DNA of 45,497 bases from an uncultured Eubacteriales bacterium (GTDB lineage Bacteria; Bacillota; Clostridia; Peptostreptococcales; Anaerovoracaceae), in contig CADADV010000016.1 in NCBI GenBank assembly GCA_902786815.1, forward strand, positions 1 through 45,497. Reading direction: 5' to 3'. A program made the position numbers and the translations under genes. Under the pieces are notes generated by a model. The model did no database searches. It worked only from the letters and a program-made list of their open reading frames with translations, and was not told where the DNA came from. Shown here piece after piece: positions 7,343 to 15,910 of this stretch. Within the stretch, counting starts at the first letter, position 1, and every line of letters begins with the position of its first letter.

Positions 7343-7795
7343 ATGTCATTAAAAGAAACACTGAACAACGATTTCAAAGAAGCTATGAAGGCGAAGGATA
7401 AGATCCGCAAAGACACGATCAACTTCGTCAGGGCTGCGATCAAGCAGACGGAAGTGGACACCAGAGAAGAAGTGGACGATCAGGGTATCGCTGCGATCCT
7501 GGCCAAGCAGGTCAAGATGAGAAAAGACGCCCTCGCGGACTTTGAAGCAGCGGGCAGACAGGACATGCTCGATCAGTACAAGGCGGAAATCGACGTGCTG
7601 ATGGAATACATGCCGCAGCAGCTGACAGAGGAAGAGATGCTGAACATCGTCAAGCAGACCGCAGCGGATCTTGGAATCGAAGAGGGATCCGGCAGAGCTT
7701 CCATGGGCAAGCTGATGGGCCCGGTCATGGGCAAAGTCAAAGGCCTTGCGGACGGAAACGATGTGAAGAACATCGTACTCAAGTTCCTGGGATAA
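7343..7795 (+). CDS. yqeY: GatB/YqeY domain protein
   Basis: The 150-residue protein matches the YqeY family, with an N-terminal helical part (SLKETLNNDFKEAM) and the GatB-tail-like C-terminal domain (RASMGKLMGPVMGKVKG). The family resembles the tRNA-binding tail of the GatB amidotransferase subunit. Its exact role is unsettled. The ATG at 7343 follows GGAGG by seven bases. An in-frame ATG at 7310 lies inside the rpsU terminator and is rejected. Confidence 0.92.
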   Translation: MSLKETLNNDFKEAMKAKDKIRKDTINFVRAAIKQTEVDTREEVDDQGIAAILAKQVKMRKDALADFEAAGRQDMLDQYKAEIDVLMEYMPQQLTEEEMLNIVKQTAADLGIEEGSGRASMGKLMGPVMGKVKGLADGNDVKNIVLKFLG

Positions 7796-7799
7796 AACC

Positions 7800-9656
7800 A
7801 TGACGGGTTTTCTGCCGACCAACAGAAAAGAAATGAAAGAGAGAGGATGGGAGCAGGCGGACTTCGTGCTTGTCACGGGCGACGCCTACGTTGACCATCC
7901 TTCTTTTGGTACGGCCATTATCAGCAGAGTGCTTCAGTCGCGCGGCTATAAGGTCGCTATCCTGGCGCAGCCGAACTGGCACAGCGCGGATGACTTCAGG
8001 AGGTTCGGCCGGCCGCGTCTGGGATTTCTCATCAACAGCGGCAACGTGGACTCCATGGTCAACAACTTTTCCGTGCAGAAGAACCGCAGGAAGCGGGACG
8101 TGTACTCTCCGGGCGGCAAGGCAGGCAGACGCCCCGACCGGGCAGTCATCGTCTACAGCAACAGAGCAAGAGAAGCTTATAAGGACGCGCCCGTCATCAT
8201 CGGCGGCCTGGAAGCGAGCCTGCGCCGGTTCGCCCACTACGATTACTGGGACGATAAGGTCCGGCGCTCCATTCTGCTGGATGCAAAGGCAGACCTGCTC
8301 ATCTACGGCATGGGGGAGCGGGCGGTCTGCGAGATCGCCGAAGCGCTGGACGCCGGCATCGATGCGGGCGATATCGGATGGATCCGCGGCACCTGCTATA
8401 AGGCGAAGGCGCCCCGTACCACGCAGCAGGATGCGGCCGGCGCGCTCTATCTCGAAGACGATGACGTGCTTTTGCCTGATTTCGGCAGCCTCTCAGGAAA
8501 CGATGAACGCGCCAAAGCAGCCTACAGCGAAAGCTTCCGGCTCCAGTACCGCAGCAATGATCCAATCAACGGCAAACGTCTCATCGAGACCTATCCGGAC
8601 GGCGTCTGCATCGTGCAGAATCCGCCTCAGCCGCCACTGGAAGAAATGGAACTGGATGATCTGTATGCGCTGCCGTATATGCGGACTTACCATCCGTCCT
8701 ACGAGGCGGAAGGCGGCGTTCCCGCCATTCAGGAAGTGAAATTCAGCATCACCGCCAACAGAGGATGCTTCGGCGGCTGCAGCTTTTGCGCGATCACCTA
8801 TCATCAGGGACGGGAGGTCAGGAGCAGAAGCAAAGGCTCCATCGTCAGCGAGGCGCAGCTGATGACCCGCGATCCGCAGTTCAAGGGTTACATCCACGAC
8901 GTGGGCGGACCGACGGCGAACTTCCACCATCCCTCGTGCAAAAAACAGCTGGAGCACGGCATGTGCGGCAGCAAGGACTGCCTGTTCCCCAAGCCCTGCA
9001 GCCAGCTGGATACGGATCACACGGACTACATCGACGTGCTCCGCGCGGTGGGTGAAGTGGAAGGCGTGAAGAAAGTCTTCATCCGTTCCGGCGTCCGGTT
9101 CGATTACATCATGGCCGACATGAAACGAAAGGGAAAGGGCGGTTCAGGATACAGATTTCTGGAAGAATTGTGCGAATGCCACATCAGCGGTATACTGAAG
9201 GTGGCACCGGAGCACGCCGCAGCGAATGTCCTGCGCCAGATGCACAAACCGGGCATCGATGTTTTTGACAGCTTTGCCGATGAATATAAGAGGATCAACA
9301 AGCATCTGGGACTGAAACAATACATGATCCCGTACTTCATTTCATCTCATCCGGGATGCACGCTGCAGGACGCGGTGGACCTGGCGATCTATATGAAGAG
9401 GACCGGATTCGTGCCTGATCAGGTGCAGGATTTCTATCCGACGCCGGGCACGCTGTCCACATGTATTTACTATACAGAAAAAGATCCGTTCACCGGACGC
9501 GACGTCTATGTGGCGAAAGACCCTGAAGAAAAGAAGCTCCAGCGGGCGCTGCTTCATTTCAACAAGAAGAAAAACGAGAAGCTGGTGAGACGCGCTTTGG
9601 ATCTGGCGGGACGGAAAGACCTAGAGAAAGTACTTCTGGGAGGCAGGAGACAATGA
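7800..9656 (+). CDS. YgiQ-family radical SAM protein
   Basis: The 618-residue protein matches the YgiQ/UPF0313 family along its length. An N-terminal cobalamin-binding-like region (LPTNRKEM, DAYVDHPSFG) is followed by a radical SAM domain. The cluster motif is C323-x3-C327-x2-C330 (RGCFGGCSFC), the spacing expected for this family. Substrate and reaction are unknown. The ATG lies four bases after the yqeY stop and has no clear ribosome site, so it is probably translated by coupling. Its end overlaps the next gene by four bases (ATGA). Confidence 0.9.
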   Translation: MTGFLPTNRKEMKERGWEQADFVLVTGDAYVDHPSFGTAIISRVLQSRGYKVAILAQPNWHSADDFRRFGRPRLGFLINSGNVDSMVNNFSVQKNRRKRDVYSPGGKAGRRPDRAVIVYSNRAREAYKDAPVIIGGLEASLRRFAHYDYWDDKVRRSILLDAKADLLIYGMGERAVCEIAEALDAGIDAGDIGWIRGTCYKAKAPRTTQQDAAGALYLEDDDVLLPDFGSLSGNDERAKAAYSESFRLQYRSNDPINGKRLIETYPDGVCIVQNPPQPPLEEMELDDLYALPYMRTYHPSYEAEGGVPAIQEVKFSITANRGCFGGCSFCAITYHQGREVRSRSKGSIVSEAQLMTRDPQFKGYIHDVGGPTANFHHPSCKKQLEHGMCGSKDCLFPKPCSQLDTDHTDYIDVLRAVGEVEGVKKVFIRSGVRFDYIMADMKRKGKGGSGYRFLEELCECHISGILKVAPEHAAANVLRQMHKPGIDVFDSFADEYKRINKHLGLKQYMIPYFISSHPGCTLQDAVDLAIYMKRTGFVPDQVQDFYPTPGTLSTCIYYTEKDPFTGRDVYVAKDPEEKKLQRALLHFNKKKNEKLVRRALDLAGRKDLEKVLLGGRRQ

Positions 9657-11032
9657 GCAGGATCAATGAAGTGGTGAAGGCGCTGACCCAGTCGCGCCGC
9701 ATGTACCAGAGAATCATGAAACGGAAGCGGTACACGAAATTCTACACGAATGAGATCTATACGCCCGGGCAGAAAGCGTATACGCCCGGACAGAAAGCGC
9801 CAGGTGACGCAGCCGCAGAAACAACCGCGCCGGAAAACATGCTGGCAGGCGGCGATAATCTGGAGTACATGGAATATCTGCTCAAGGAGAAGAACATGGC
9901 AGGGAAGATCCAGCTCATCTATGTGGATCCTCCGTTTTTCTCCAACAGCAAGTATCAGACCTCAGTGCGGCTGCAGTCCGATAAGCTGGGGCTGTCGCCC
10001 TATATCAAAACAGGCGCCTACGACGACACCTGGGAGGACAGCCTGCAGCAGTATCTGGCCATGCTGGGCGTCCGCTTCATGCTCATGAAGGAGCTGCTCG
10101 CGGACACAGGCTGCATCTGGGTGCACCTGGACTGGCACAGCTCCCACTACATGAAGACTTTGCTGGACGAAATATTCGGTTATGACAACTTCGTCAACGA
10201 AGTCGTATGGAACTATAAATCCGGCGGCGCGTCGAAACGGAGCTTCGCCCGCAAGCATGACACGCTCCTGTTCTACAGCAAAAACAATCAGTACAAGTTC
10301 CATCCGCTGAAGGAGAAATCCTACAACCGTGACATGAAGCCGTACCGCTTCAAGAACGTGGAGGAGTTCCAAGACGAGCTGGGATGGTACACTATGGTGA
10401 ACATGAAGGACGTGTGGACCATTGACATGGTCGGCCGTACATCCCGCGAGAGGACCGGCTACGCCACGCAAAAGCCGGAAAAGCTGTTGGAGCGCATCGT
10501 GCAGGCCTGCAGCGACGAAGGGGACCTGTGCGCGGACTTTTTCTCCGGCTCGGGAACCATGGGCGTGGTCTGTGAGAGGATGAACCGTCCGTGGATCATG
10601 TGTGATGAAGGTGAGGTGTCCGTGTCCAGTCAGATCCGCCGGTTCATGAACACAAAAATGGAGGACGACAAGCGCTTTGGTGCTTTTGCAGTCGTCAGAA
10701 ACGAGAAGGATCCCGATGAAGCCCTGAGTCGCCTGGTCCGGTGCAGCGAGGAGATGGGATGCCTGCGCATCACCGACTACGTGCCCGACGTGCTGAAGCT
10801 GAGCGACGCAGATGAAGATATCGCGCTGGAATACCTCCACGACGACAGCCGGTCGTGCATCGACTTCTGGAGCCTGGATCCGGACTACGACGGGAAAGTG
10901 CACCGGGCGTCCGAGATCATCAGGAACACCGATTTCTGCACGCTCCCGGAAGGCAGGCTGCACGTGATCGGCTACGATATTTTCGGAAACCGGTTTTGCT
11001 GGGAAGAGATAGATTCTTATGTTGGGAAATAG
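9653..11032 (+). CDS. Orphan adenine-specific DNA methyltransferase, beta class
   Basis: The 459-residue protein carries motif IV as DPPF (92-95) ahead of the SAM-binding motif DFFSGSG (295-301). That order marks the beta class, as in type III Mod and related N6-adenine methyltransferases. Between them lie a GDTW-like DDTWEDS and a WVHLDWHSSHY segment typical of this group, with a likely target-recognition region around 180-280. No restriction gene is adjacent, and the gene overlaps the ygiQ-type gene by four bases inside a housekeeping operon, so it is an orphan modification enzyme. Residues 36-49 hold a duplicated YTPGQKA encoded by a 21-bp tandem direct repeat (9758-9799). Confidence 0.85.
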   Translation: MSRINEVVKALTQSRRMYQRIMKRKRYTKFYTNEIYTPGQKAYTPGQKAPGDAAAETTAPENMLAGGDNLEYMEYLLKEKNMAGKIQLIYVDPPFFSNSKYQTSVRLQSDKLGLSPYIKTGAYDDTWEDSLQQYLAMLGVRFMLMKELLADTGCIWVHLDWHSSHYMKTLLDEIFGYDNFVNEVVWNYKSGGASKRSFARKHDTLLFYSKNNQYKFHPLKEKSYNRDMKPYRFKNVEEFQDELGWYTMVNMKDVWTIDMVGRTSRERTGYATQKPEKLLERIVQACSDEGDLCADFFSGSGTMGVVCERMNRPWIMCDEGEVSVSSQIRRFMNTKMEDDKRFGAFAVVRNEKDPDEALSRLVRCSEEMGCLRITDYVPDVLKLSDADEDIALEYLHDDSRSCIDFWSLDPDYDGKVHRASEIIRNTDFCTLPEGRLHVIGYDIFGNRFCWEEIDSYVGK

Positions 11033-11038
11033 TATAAT
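11033..11038 (+). promoter_or_regulatory. -10 box, predicted leaderless start of the HutD-like gene
   Basis: TATAAT ends six bases before the ATG at 11045, so the transcript would begin at the A of the start codon. No ribosome site lies in the 15 bases upstream, and no good -35 box is seen. Confidence 0.4.
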
Positions 11039-11044
11039 CAAACC

Positions 11045-12163
11045 ATGAAAAAGCGAATTTACAAAGAAGACAATTACAAGATGAGCAAATGGTCCGGCGG
11101 CAACACCCGCGAGCTGGCCATTTACCCTGATAAGGCGGAGTATCTGGACAGGGATTTCCTGTGGCGGCTTTCCAGCGCAGATTCGGATCTGGAGGAGTCC
11201 TCCTTCACGAAACTGCCGGACTATGACCGCATCCTGATGGTGCTGGAAGGATCCGTCGTTCTGGCCCACGGCGAGGAACGGACTGCAAGCCTGTCGGCAT
11301 ATGAGTACGACACGTTCGATGGAGCAATCAAGACGAAGTGCTTCGGCAAGCTGATCAAGGACTACAATCTCATTTACCGCAAGGGATGCAAAGGCAGGAT
11401 GGATCTGGTCGACCTAACAGAGGAAGCGCAGCACATAGAAAGCCAGTTCGAAGGCTCCCGCTGTCTGGGAATCTACAGCGCCGAAGGATACACCGTCGTA
11501 TCCGCCGGCGGGAAAACGGATATGGTCAAAGCCGATGAACAGATGGTCATCGAACTGGAGCCGGGGGAAGCGCTGAGCCTGTCGGTCATGGGGCAGGGTA
11601 AGTGCATCCTGACCGAGGTCGCTTTCGAAAAGGAAGAGGTGCTGGATTTCTCACAGGAGGCGGCGGAAGGCAGGGACGCTCAGACGGGCGGATCTGATTT
11701 TGCGCTGGCGCTGAAGCTGTCGCTGGGAAACAACCGCTGGAGCGGCGCCATGCGGAAAATGAAGAAAAAAGGCCTGCTGTACAGTCCGGCGCTGGAGAAG
11801 AAACTGCGGTTTCTGGACAAGTATTTTATTACCGGTCTGGTGTGGTGCATCGGGATCATCCTGTGCATACTGCTTTTGCCTGCCGGCGTGAGCGGGGCGG
11901 CGGTATTCGGTCTTGTGATCGCCTTTTCCATTGTTGATGTGTTCCTGATCTCGCCGCTGATCTATCTGATGGTTCTTCCGCGGCCGATCAGCGCCCACAT
12001 CAAAAGCTCAGAGAACCTGACAGCATATGAGCAGAAAATCTTCGAGGAGCAGCTGAATTTCGATCCGCAGCAGGAACGGCTCAAGCGCAAGTACAGAGAC
12101 CGGAGCGGTGAAACGTATGACGGCATCGGGGACTTCTGGAGACGGATGAACAAGGATGATTAG
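11045..12163 (+). CDS. HutD/Ves-like cupin fused to two membrane helices
   Basis: Residues 1 to about 200 resemble the HutD/Ves bicupin family: KMSKWSGGNTRELAIYP, DFLWRLSSADSDLEESSF, then FTKLPDYDRILMVLEGSV. These proteins are linked to histidine use in some bacteria, but their activity is not settled. Family members are usually about 190-200 residues and soluble. This protein is 372 long, with two hydrophobic helices at about 258-282 and 286-311 and a charged cytoplasmic tail of about 60 residues. No hut genes are nearby. It lies 12 bases after the methyltransferase gene and may have its own leaderless promoter. Confidence 0.75.
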   Translation: MKKRIYKEDNYKMSKWSGGNTRELAIYPDKAEYLDRDFLWRLSSADSDLEESSFTKLPDYDRILMVLEGSVVLAHGEERTASLSAYEYDTFDGAIKTKCFGKLIKDYNLIYRKGCKGRMDLVDLTEEAQHIESQFEGSRCLGIYSAEGYTVVSAGGKTDMVKADEQMVIELEPGEALSLSVMGQGKCILTEVAFEKEEVLDFSQEAAEGRDAQTGGSDFALALKLSLGNNRWSGAMRKMKKKGLLYSPALEKKLRFLDKYFITGLVWCIGIILCILLLPAGVSGAAVFGLVIAFSIVDVFLISPLIYLMVLPRPISAHIKSSENLTAYEQKIFEEQLNFDPQQERLKRKYRDRSGETYDGIGDFWRRMNKDD

Positions 12164-12180
12164 ACAGGACAGGAATCGGC

Positions 12181-13308
12181 ATGTATGAACTGATAGCAAC
12201 AGCGACCTTCGGGCTTGAAGCGGTGGTGCGCCGCGAGATCGAAGGGCTGGGATATGAAATACTGAAAACAGAAGATGGCAAGGTGACCTTTGCCGGTGAT
12301 GAGCGGGCGATCGTCCGCTCTAATTTATGGCTGCGGTGTGCCGACAGAGTGCTGCTGAAGGTCTGCGAATTCGAGGCGCTGACCTTCGAAGACCTGTTCC
12401 AGGGCATTCGTGCTTTTGCATGGGAAGACATCATCCCGGCAGACGGCAAGTTCACCGTGACGTGCTCTACGGTCAAATCCAAGCTGCACAATCCGCCGGC
12501 GATCCAGAGCGTGTCAAAGAAGGCTATCGTTGAGCGCATGGGCGGGGCGTACGGCATCGAGCAGTTCCCGGAGACCGGGGCGGAGTACACGGTCAAAGTC
12601 ACGCTCCTGAAGGACCGGGCTACGGTGACGATCGATACGAGCGGCACGGGACTCCACAAGAGAGGTTACCGCACGGCGCCGGTCGATGCGCCCATGAAGG
12701 AGACACTGGCGGCGGCGCTGGTGTTATTGAGCTTTTATAGGTCCGGGCGCGCATTGGCCGACCCTTGCTGCGGCAGCGGGACTATCCCCATCGAAGCAGC
12801 CATGATCGGCATGAACATCGCTCCGGGTCTGTTGCGGACCTTCGCCAGTGAAGGGTGGAGCCTGATTCCGCAGGAGATGTGGAAGGAAGAGCGGGCGAAT
12901 GCCTATGCGGCGATCACGGAGATGCCGGTCAGCATCTACGCGTCCGATATCGACCCAAAGGCAGTGCATGCCGCCCGTGTCAACGCAGAAGAAGCGGGGG
13001 TGGATATGTGCATCCGGTTCACCAGGGCCGATATCAGGGATCTGGATGTTTCGGCGCTGCAGGATGAGCACGGCATGATCATCACCAATCCGCCATACGG
13101 TGAGCGCATCGGCGAGCAGGATGAAATCGACGGCGTATTCAAAGCGCTGCGCAGGTTCTGCAGGGAAAACCCCGGCTGGTCGCTATTTGTGATCACCCCG
13201 GACAAGGACGCCGAGAAGAAGATCATGGGCCGCCGGGCAAACCGCCGCCGCAAACTGTACAACGGGAATATAGAGACAACGTATTATCAGTTCCACGGAG
13301 AAAAGTAA
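12181..13308 (+). CDS. THUMP-domain RNA guanine N2-methyltransferase (RlmL/YpsC-like)
   Basis: The 375-residue protein has an N-terminal ferredoxin-like and THUMP region (about 1-155) and a Rossmann methyltransferase domain. The SAM site is DPCCGSGTIPIEAA, and the catalytic motif is TNPPYGERIG, which is the NPPY type used for amino-group methylation. This matches the single-domain RlmL N-half and B. subtilis YpsC, which modify 23S rRNA, probably at G2445. It starts 18 bases after the previous gene. Its stop shares a base with the next ATG (TAATG), so the two are coupled. Confidence 0.9.
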   Translation: MYELIATATFGLEAVVRREIEGLGYEILKTEDGKVTFAGDERAIVRSNLWLRCADRVLLKVCEFEALTFEDLFQGIRAFAWEDIIPADGKFTVTCSTVKSKLHNPPAIQSVSKKAIVERMGGAYGIEQFPETGAEYTVKVTLLKDRATVTIDTSGTGLHKRGYRTAPVDAPMKETLAAALVLLSFYRSGRALADPCCGSGTIPIEAAMIGMNIAPGLLRTFASEGWSLIPQEMWKEERANAYAAITEMPVSIYASDIDPKAVHAARVNAEEAGVDMCIRFTRADIRDLDVSALQDEHGMIITNPPYGERIGEQDEIDGVFKALRRFCRENPGWSLFVITPDKDAEKKIMGRRANRRRKLYNGNIETTYYQFHGEK

Positions 13309-14405
13309 TGAGAGAAGTTGGAATTCAGTGTACGATCGGACCGTCCTGCAACGATCCGGAGATACTGGCAGAGATGATGAACGCCGGCATGGCAGGGGCA
13401 AGGATCAACCTGTCCCACGGCAGCGCCGCATCTCAGGAAGAGAAGCTGATCAGCTTCCGGCGTGCGGCCAGGATGAGCGGCACGGAGGAAGCGTCTATCA
13501 TGTATGACCTCAGGGGACCGGAGATCCGTATCAAGGAGATCCCCGGCGGCGTGACGTTCGCGGGAACCGGGGAGACCCTTGTGCTGCGGTGTGAGGACGA
13601 AGAAGAGACGGACCCTGTGCAGCCGCCGGAGCACGACCCTTACGGAAATGAATGGGGCAGCTACGTCAACCAGATCATCCGCATCAATTACGAGGACCTC
13701 TGCGACGAGGTGAAGGTCGGCACGCAGATCCTCATCGACGACGGCAGGATCAGCCTCACGGTTGAGAGCGTGCGGGGACAGGATATCGTCTGCTATGTGG
13801 ACCGCGGCGGCAGGATCGCCAGCCGCAAAGGCGTCAACGTTCCGGATGTGAAACTGCAGATGGACTACCTCAGCGACAGCGATATCGAGGATATCCTGTG
13901 GTGCGTCGATCACGATGTGGATTACATTGCAGGTTCTTTCATCCGGCGGGTGGAGGATGTCCGCGCGATCCGTCAGGTCCTCGATGAAAACGGAGGAGAG
14001 CATGTTGGCGTCATCGCCAAGATCGAGTGCAAAGAAGCCCTCGGCAATCTGGAAGAGATCATGAAAGAAGCCGACCAGATTCTCATTGCCAGAGGCGACA
14101 TGGGAGTGGAAATCGGCTTTGAGAAAGTACCGGCGCAGCAGAAGCGCATCATCCGCAAGTGCCGGGAGATGGGCATGGCGGTCATCATCGCGACCCAGCT
14201 CATCGAGTCCATGACCGAGAATCTGACGCCGACCAGGGCGGAGGTATCCGATATCGCCAACGCTGTTTTTGACGGCGCAACCGATCTGCTTGTCACAGGC
14301 GAGACTGCAACGGGCAAGTATCCGGTGCAGGTCGTCCGGCAGATGGCGAAGATCATCGACCAGGCGATCCAGGACGCGCAGAAATACGGCGACGAAATAC
14401 TGTGA
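13308..14405 (+). CDS. Pyruvate kinase-family protein lacking the C-terminal domain
   Basis: Pyruvate kinase turns phosphoenolpyruvate and ADP into pyruvate and ATP. This 365-residue protein keeps the TIM barrel and the inserted B domain. Visible active-site parts are ARINLSHGS (R32, N34, S36, H37), IAKIECKEAL (K238), ARGDMGVE (D264) and ATQLIESM. It ends just after the barrel, where normal enzymes (470-590 residues) continue into the allosteric C domain. The barrel signature reads FDGATDLLVTGETA rather than the usual MLSGETA. It may be an unregulated kinase or a repurposed one. The position next to an rRNA methyltransferase gene, away from glycolysis genes, does not help decide. Confidence 0.85.
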   Translation: MREVGIQCTIGPSCNDPEILAEMMNAGMAGARINLSHGSAASQEEKLISFRRAARMSGTEEASIMYDLRGPEIRIKEIPGGVTFAGTGETLVLRCEDEEETDPVQPPEHDPYGNEWGSYVNQIIRINYEDLCDEVKVGTQILIDDGRISLTVESVRGQDIVCYVDRGGRIASRKGVNVPDVKLQMDYLSDSDIEDILWCVDHDVDYIAGSFIRRVEDVRAIRQVLDENGGEHVGVIAKIECKEALGNLEEIMKEADQILIARGDMGVEIGFEKVPAQQKRIIRKCREMGMAVIIATQLIESMTENLTPTRAEVSDIANAVFDGATDLLVTGETATGKYPVQVVRQMAKIIDQAIQDAQKYGDEIL

Positions 14406-14424
14406 TCGCAGGAGACACCGATCC

Positions 14425-15894
14425 ATGAAACTCGAAATCAACCGAAACGACAAAACACCTGTCTACATGCAGATCGCAGGGCAGATCAAAAACATGCTCC
14501 ATACGGGGGAACTTACGGATGGCTATATGCTGCCGTCTGAGCGCACGCTGGCGAAGGAACTTGGCGTGCACCGGAACACCGTGACCAGGGCTTACGGAGA
14601 ATTGAAGAGCGAAGGGCTTCTGGATTCTTCTCAGGGCAGCTGCTACAGAGTGCGGTTCGGACGCAGCGCGGAAGACAATTCCCCTGACCGGAGAAAAAAC
14701 GTCAACTGGGAAGCTGCCGTGAAGCAGGAGTACGACGAATTCATCAGCGACTTCGATGAGCTGTACAGCGAGAGTTTCGATCCCGCATATATATCCTTTG
14801 CCGGGGGCGTAGCGGCGCGGGAACCATATCCGCCGGAGGAAATCGCCGCCGTATTCGAAGAGATGTTCCGCAGCAGCGGCGATAAGGCGTACTTCTACGT
14901 GCCGTATCAGGGCGATCCGGAACTGATCCGGGAGATCGTCAAATATATGGCGTCCATCGGCATCCGGACAAAGCCGTCCAACATACAGATCTTTTCGGAG
15001 AACAACCAGGCGCTGGATTTCATTCTGCAGCTTATGCTGTCGCCGGGAGACGGGGTCATCGTCGATGAGGTCATGGCGTCCGATGTGTACAGGACGATTG
15101 AGCTGGCAGGCGGGAAGCTCATCACGGTACCTTCCGATGAGCACGGGATGATCACGGACCACCTGGATAAAGTCATCGAGACCAGCAAGCCAAAGTTCAT
15201 CTATGTAGACTCCAGCTTCAACAACCCCAAAGGAACGGTGCTGAGTCTGGAGCGGCGCCGGAAGATCCTCGAACTGTCCTATCAGTACCGGATCCCGGTC
15301 ATCGAAGACGATGAGAGCTCGGAGATCTACTACGGCGAACGGCCGCTGCCGTCGATCAAATCCATGGATCACGGAGACAATGTCATCTACATGTACTCCT
15401 TCTCGCTGAACATGGTGCCCGGCATCGGCGTGTCTTTCGTGGCAGCGGACAGGAAGATCATCGAACAGTTTTCGAACATGGTGTCCCTGCGCGTCGCCAA
15501 CCCGGACTGGGCGGCCCAGATGGTCATGCTCCAGTATATGAAGAAAGGAATCTTCCAGGAACGACTCGCGGATTTCCGGAGCATCTGCAAAAGCAAACGG
15601 GACCGGATGTGCAGGAGGCTGGATCAGCTCGCCGGGCGATACGGGCTGCAGTACACCAAACCGGAAGGCGGCGTGTACCTCTGGGTGAAGCTGCCGGAGC
15701 ACATGGACTCGCGGGATCTGCTGCGGCAGGCACAGAAGAAGGGACTGACCTTCATGCCCGGCTACGTGTTCTTCCCGCGAAAACAGATGGGCGCACGGTA
15801 CTTCCGGCTCAACTTCTCCTATCCGACGGAAGAGGAGATCGAGAAGGGGATGGACATCCTCGAAGATTGCCTTTGCAACTGGCACAAGAAATAA
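14425..15894 (+). CDS. MocR-type regulator with degenerate aminotransferase domain
   Basis: The 489-residue protein has a GntR winged helix (1-75, LPSERTLAKELGVHRNTVTR) joined to a fold-type I aminotransferase domain. The ATG at 14425 follows AGGAGA by about nine bases. In MocR/GabR proteins the PLP lysine sits in a FSKTL-type motif followed by an arginine that holds the phosphate. Here the segment reads YSFSLNMVPGIGVSF, so the lysine is L328 and the arginine is glycine. The usual DDY reads DDE (295-297). The aspartate D295, the NPKG turn (N267) and the carboxylate-binding arginine R461 are kept. It probably cannot form the internal PLP aldimine and may bind an amino acid directly. It lies 119 bases upstream of the arc operon, which it may control. 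Confidence 0.88.
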   Translation: MKLEINRNDKTPVYMQIAGQIKNMLHTGELTDGYMLPSERTLAKELGVHRNTVTRAYGELKSEGLLDSSQGSCYRVRFGRSAEDNSPDRRKNVNWEAAVKQEYDEFISDFDELYSESFDPAYISFAGGVAAREPYPPEEIAAVFEEMFRSSGDKAYFYVPYQGDPELIREIVKYMASIGIRTKPSNIQIFSENNQALDFILQLMLSPGDGVIVDEVMASDVYRTIELAGGKLITVPSDEHGMITDHLDKVIETSKPKFIYVDSSFNNPKGTVLSLERRRKILELSYQYRIPVIEDDESSEIYYGERPLPSIKSMDHGDNVIYMYSFSLNMVPGIGVSFVAADRKIIEQFSNMVSLRVANPDWAAQMVMLQYMKKGIFQERLADFRSICKSKRDRMCRRLDQLAGRYGLQYTKPEGGVYLWVKLPEHMDSRDLLRQAQKKGLTFMPGYVFFPRKQMGARYFRLNFSYPTEEEIEKGMDILEDCLCNWHKK

Positions 15895-15910
15895 CAAGGA
15901 TACTGGCACT

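Noticed and set aside
9962-11269. Long open frame on the - strand opposite the methyltransferase and HutD-like genes
   Set aside because: It is a shadow of well-supported + strand genes with recognisable motifs. Its own translation shows no known motif and no ribosome site.
14269-14424. Extended N terminus of the MocR protein from a TTG in the upstream gene
   Set aside because: The extension is Arg-rich out-of-frame translation of the pyruvate kinase-like gene. The ATG at 14425 has a ribosome site and gives a normal GntR start.
13287-15909. Two long - strand open frames opposite the pyruvate kinase-like and MocR genes
   Set aside because: They are antisense to genes with clear family motifs and arise from the codon bias of those genes.
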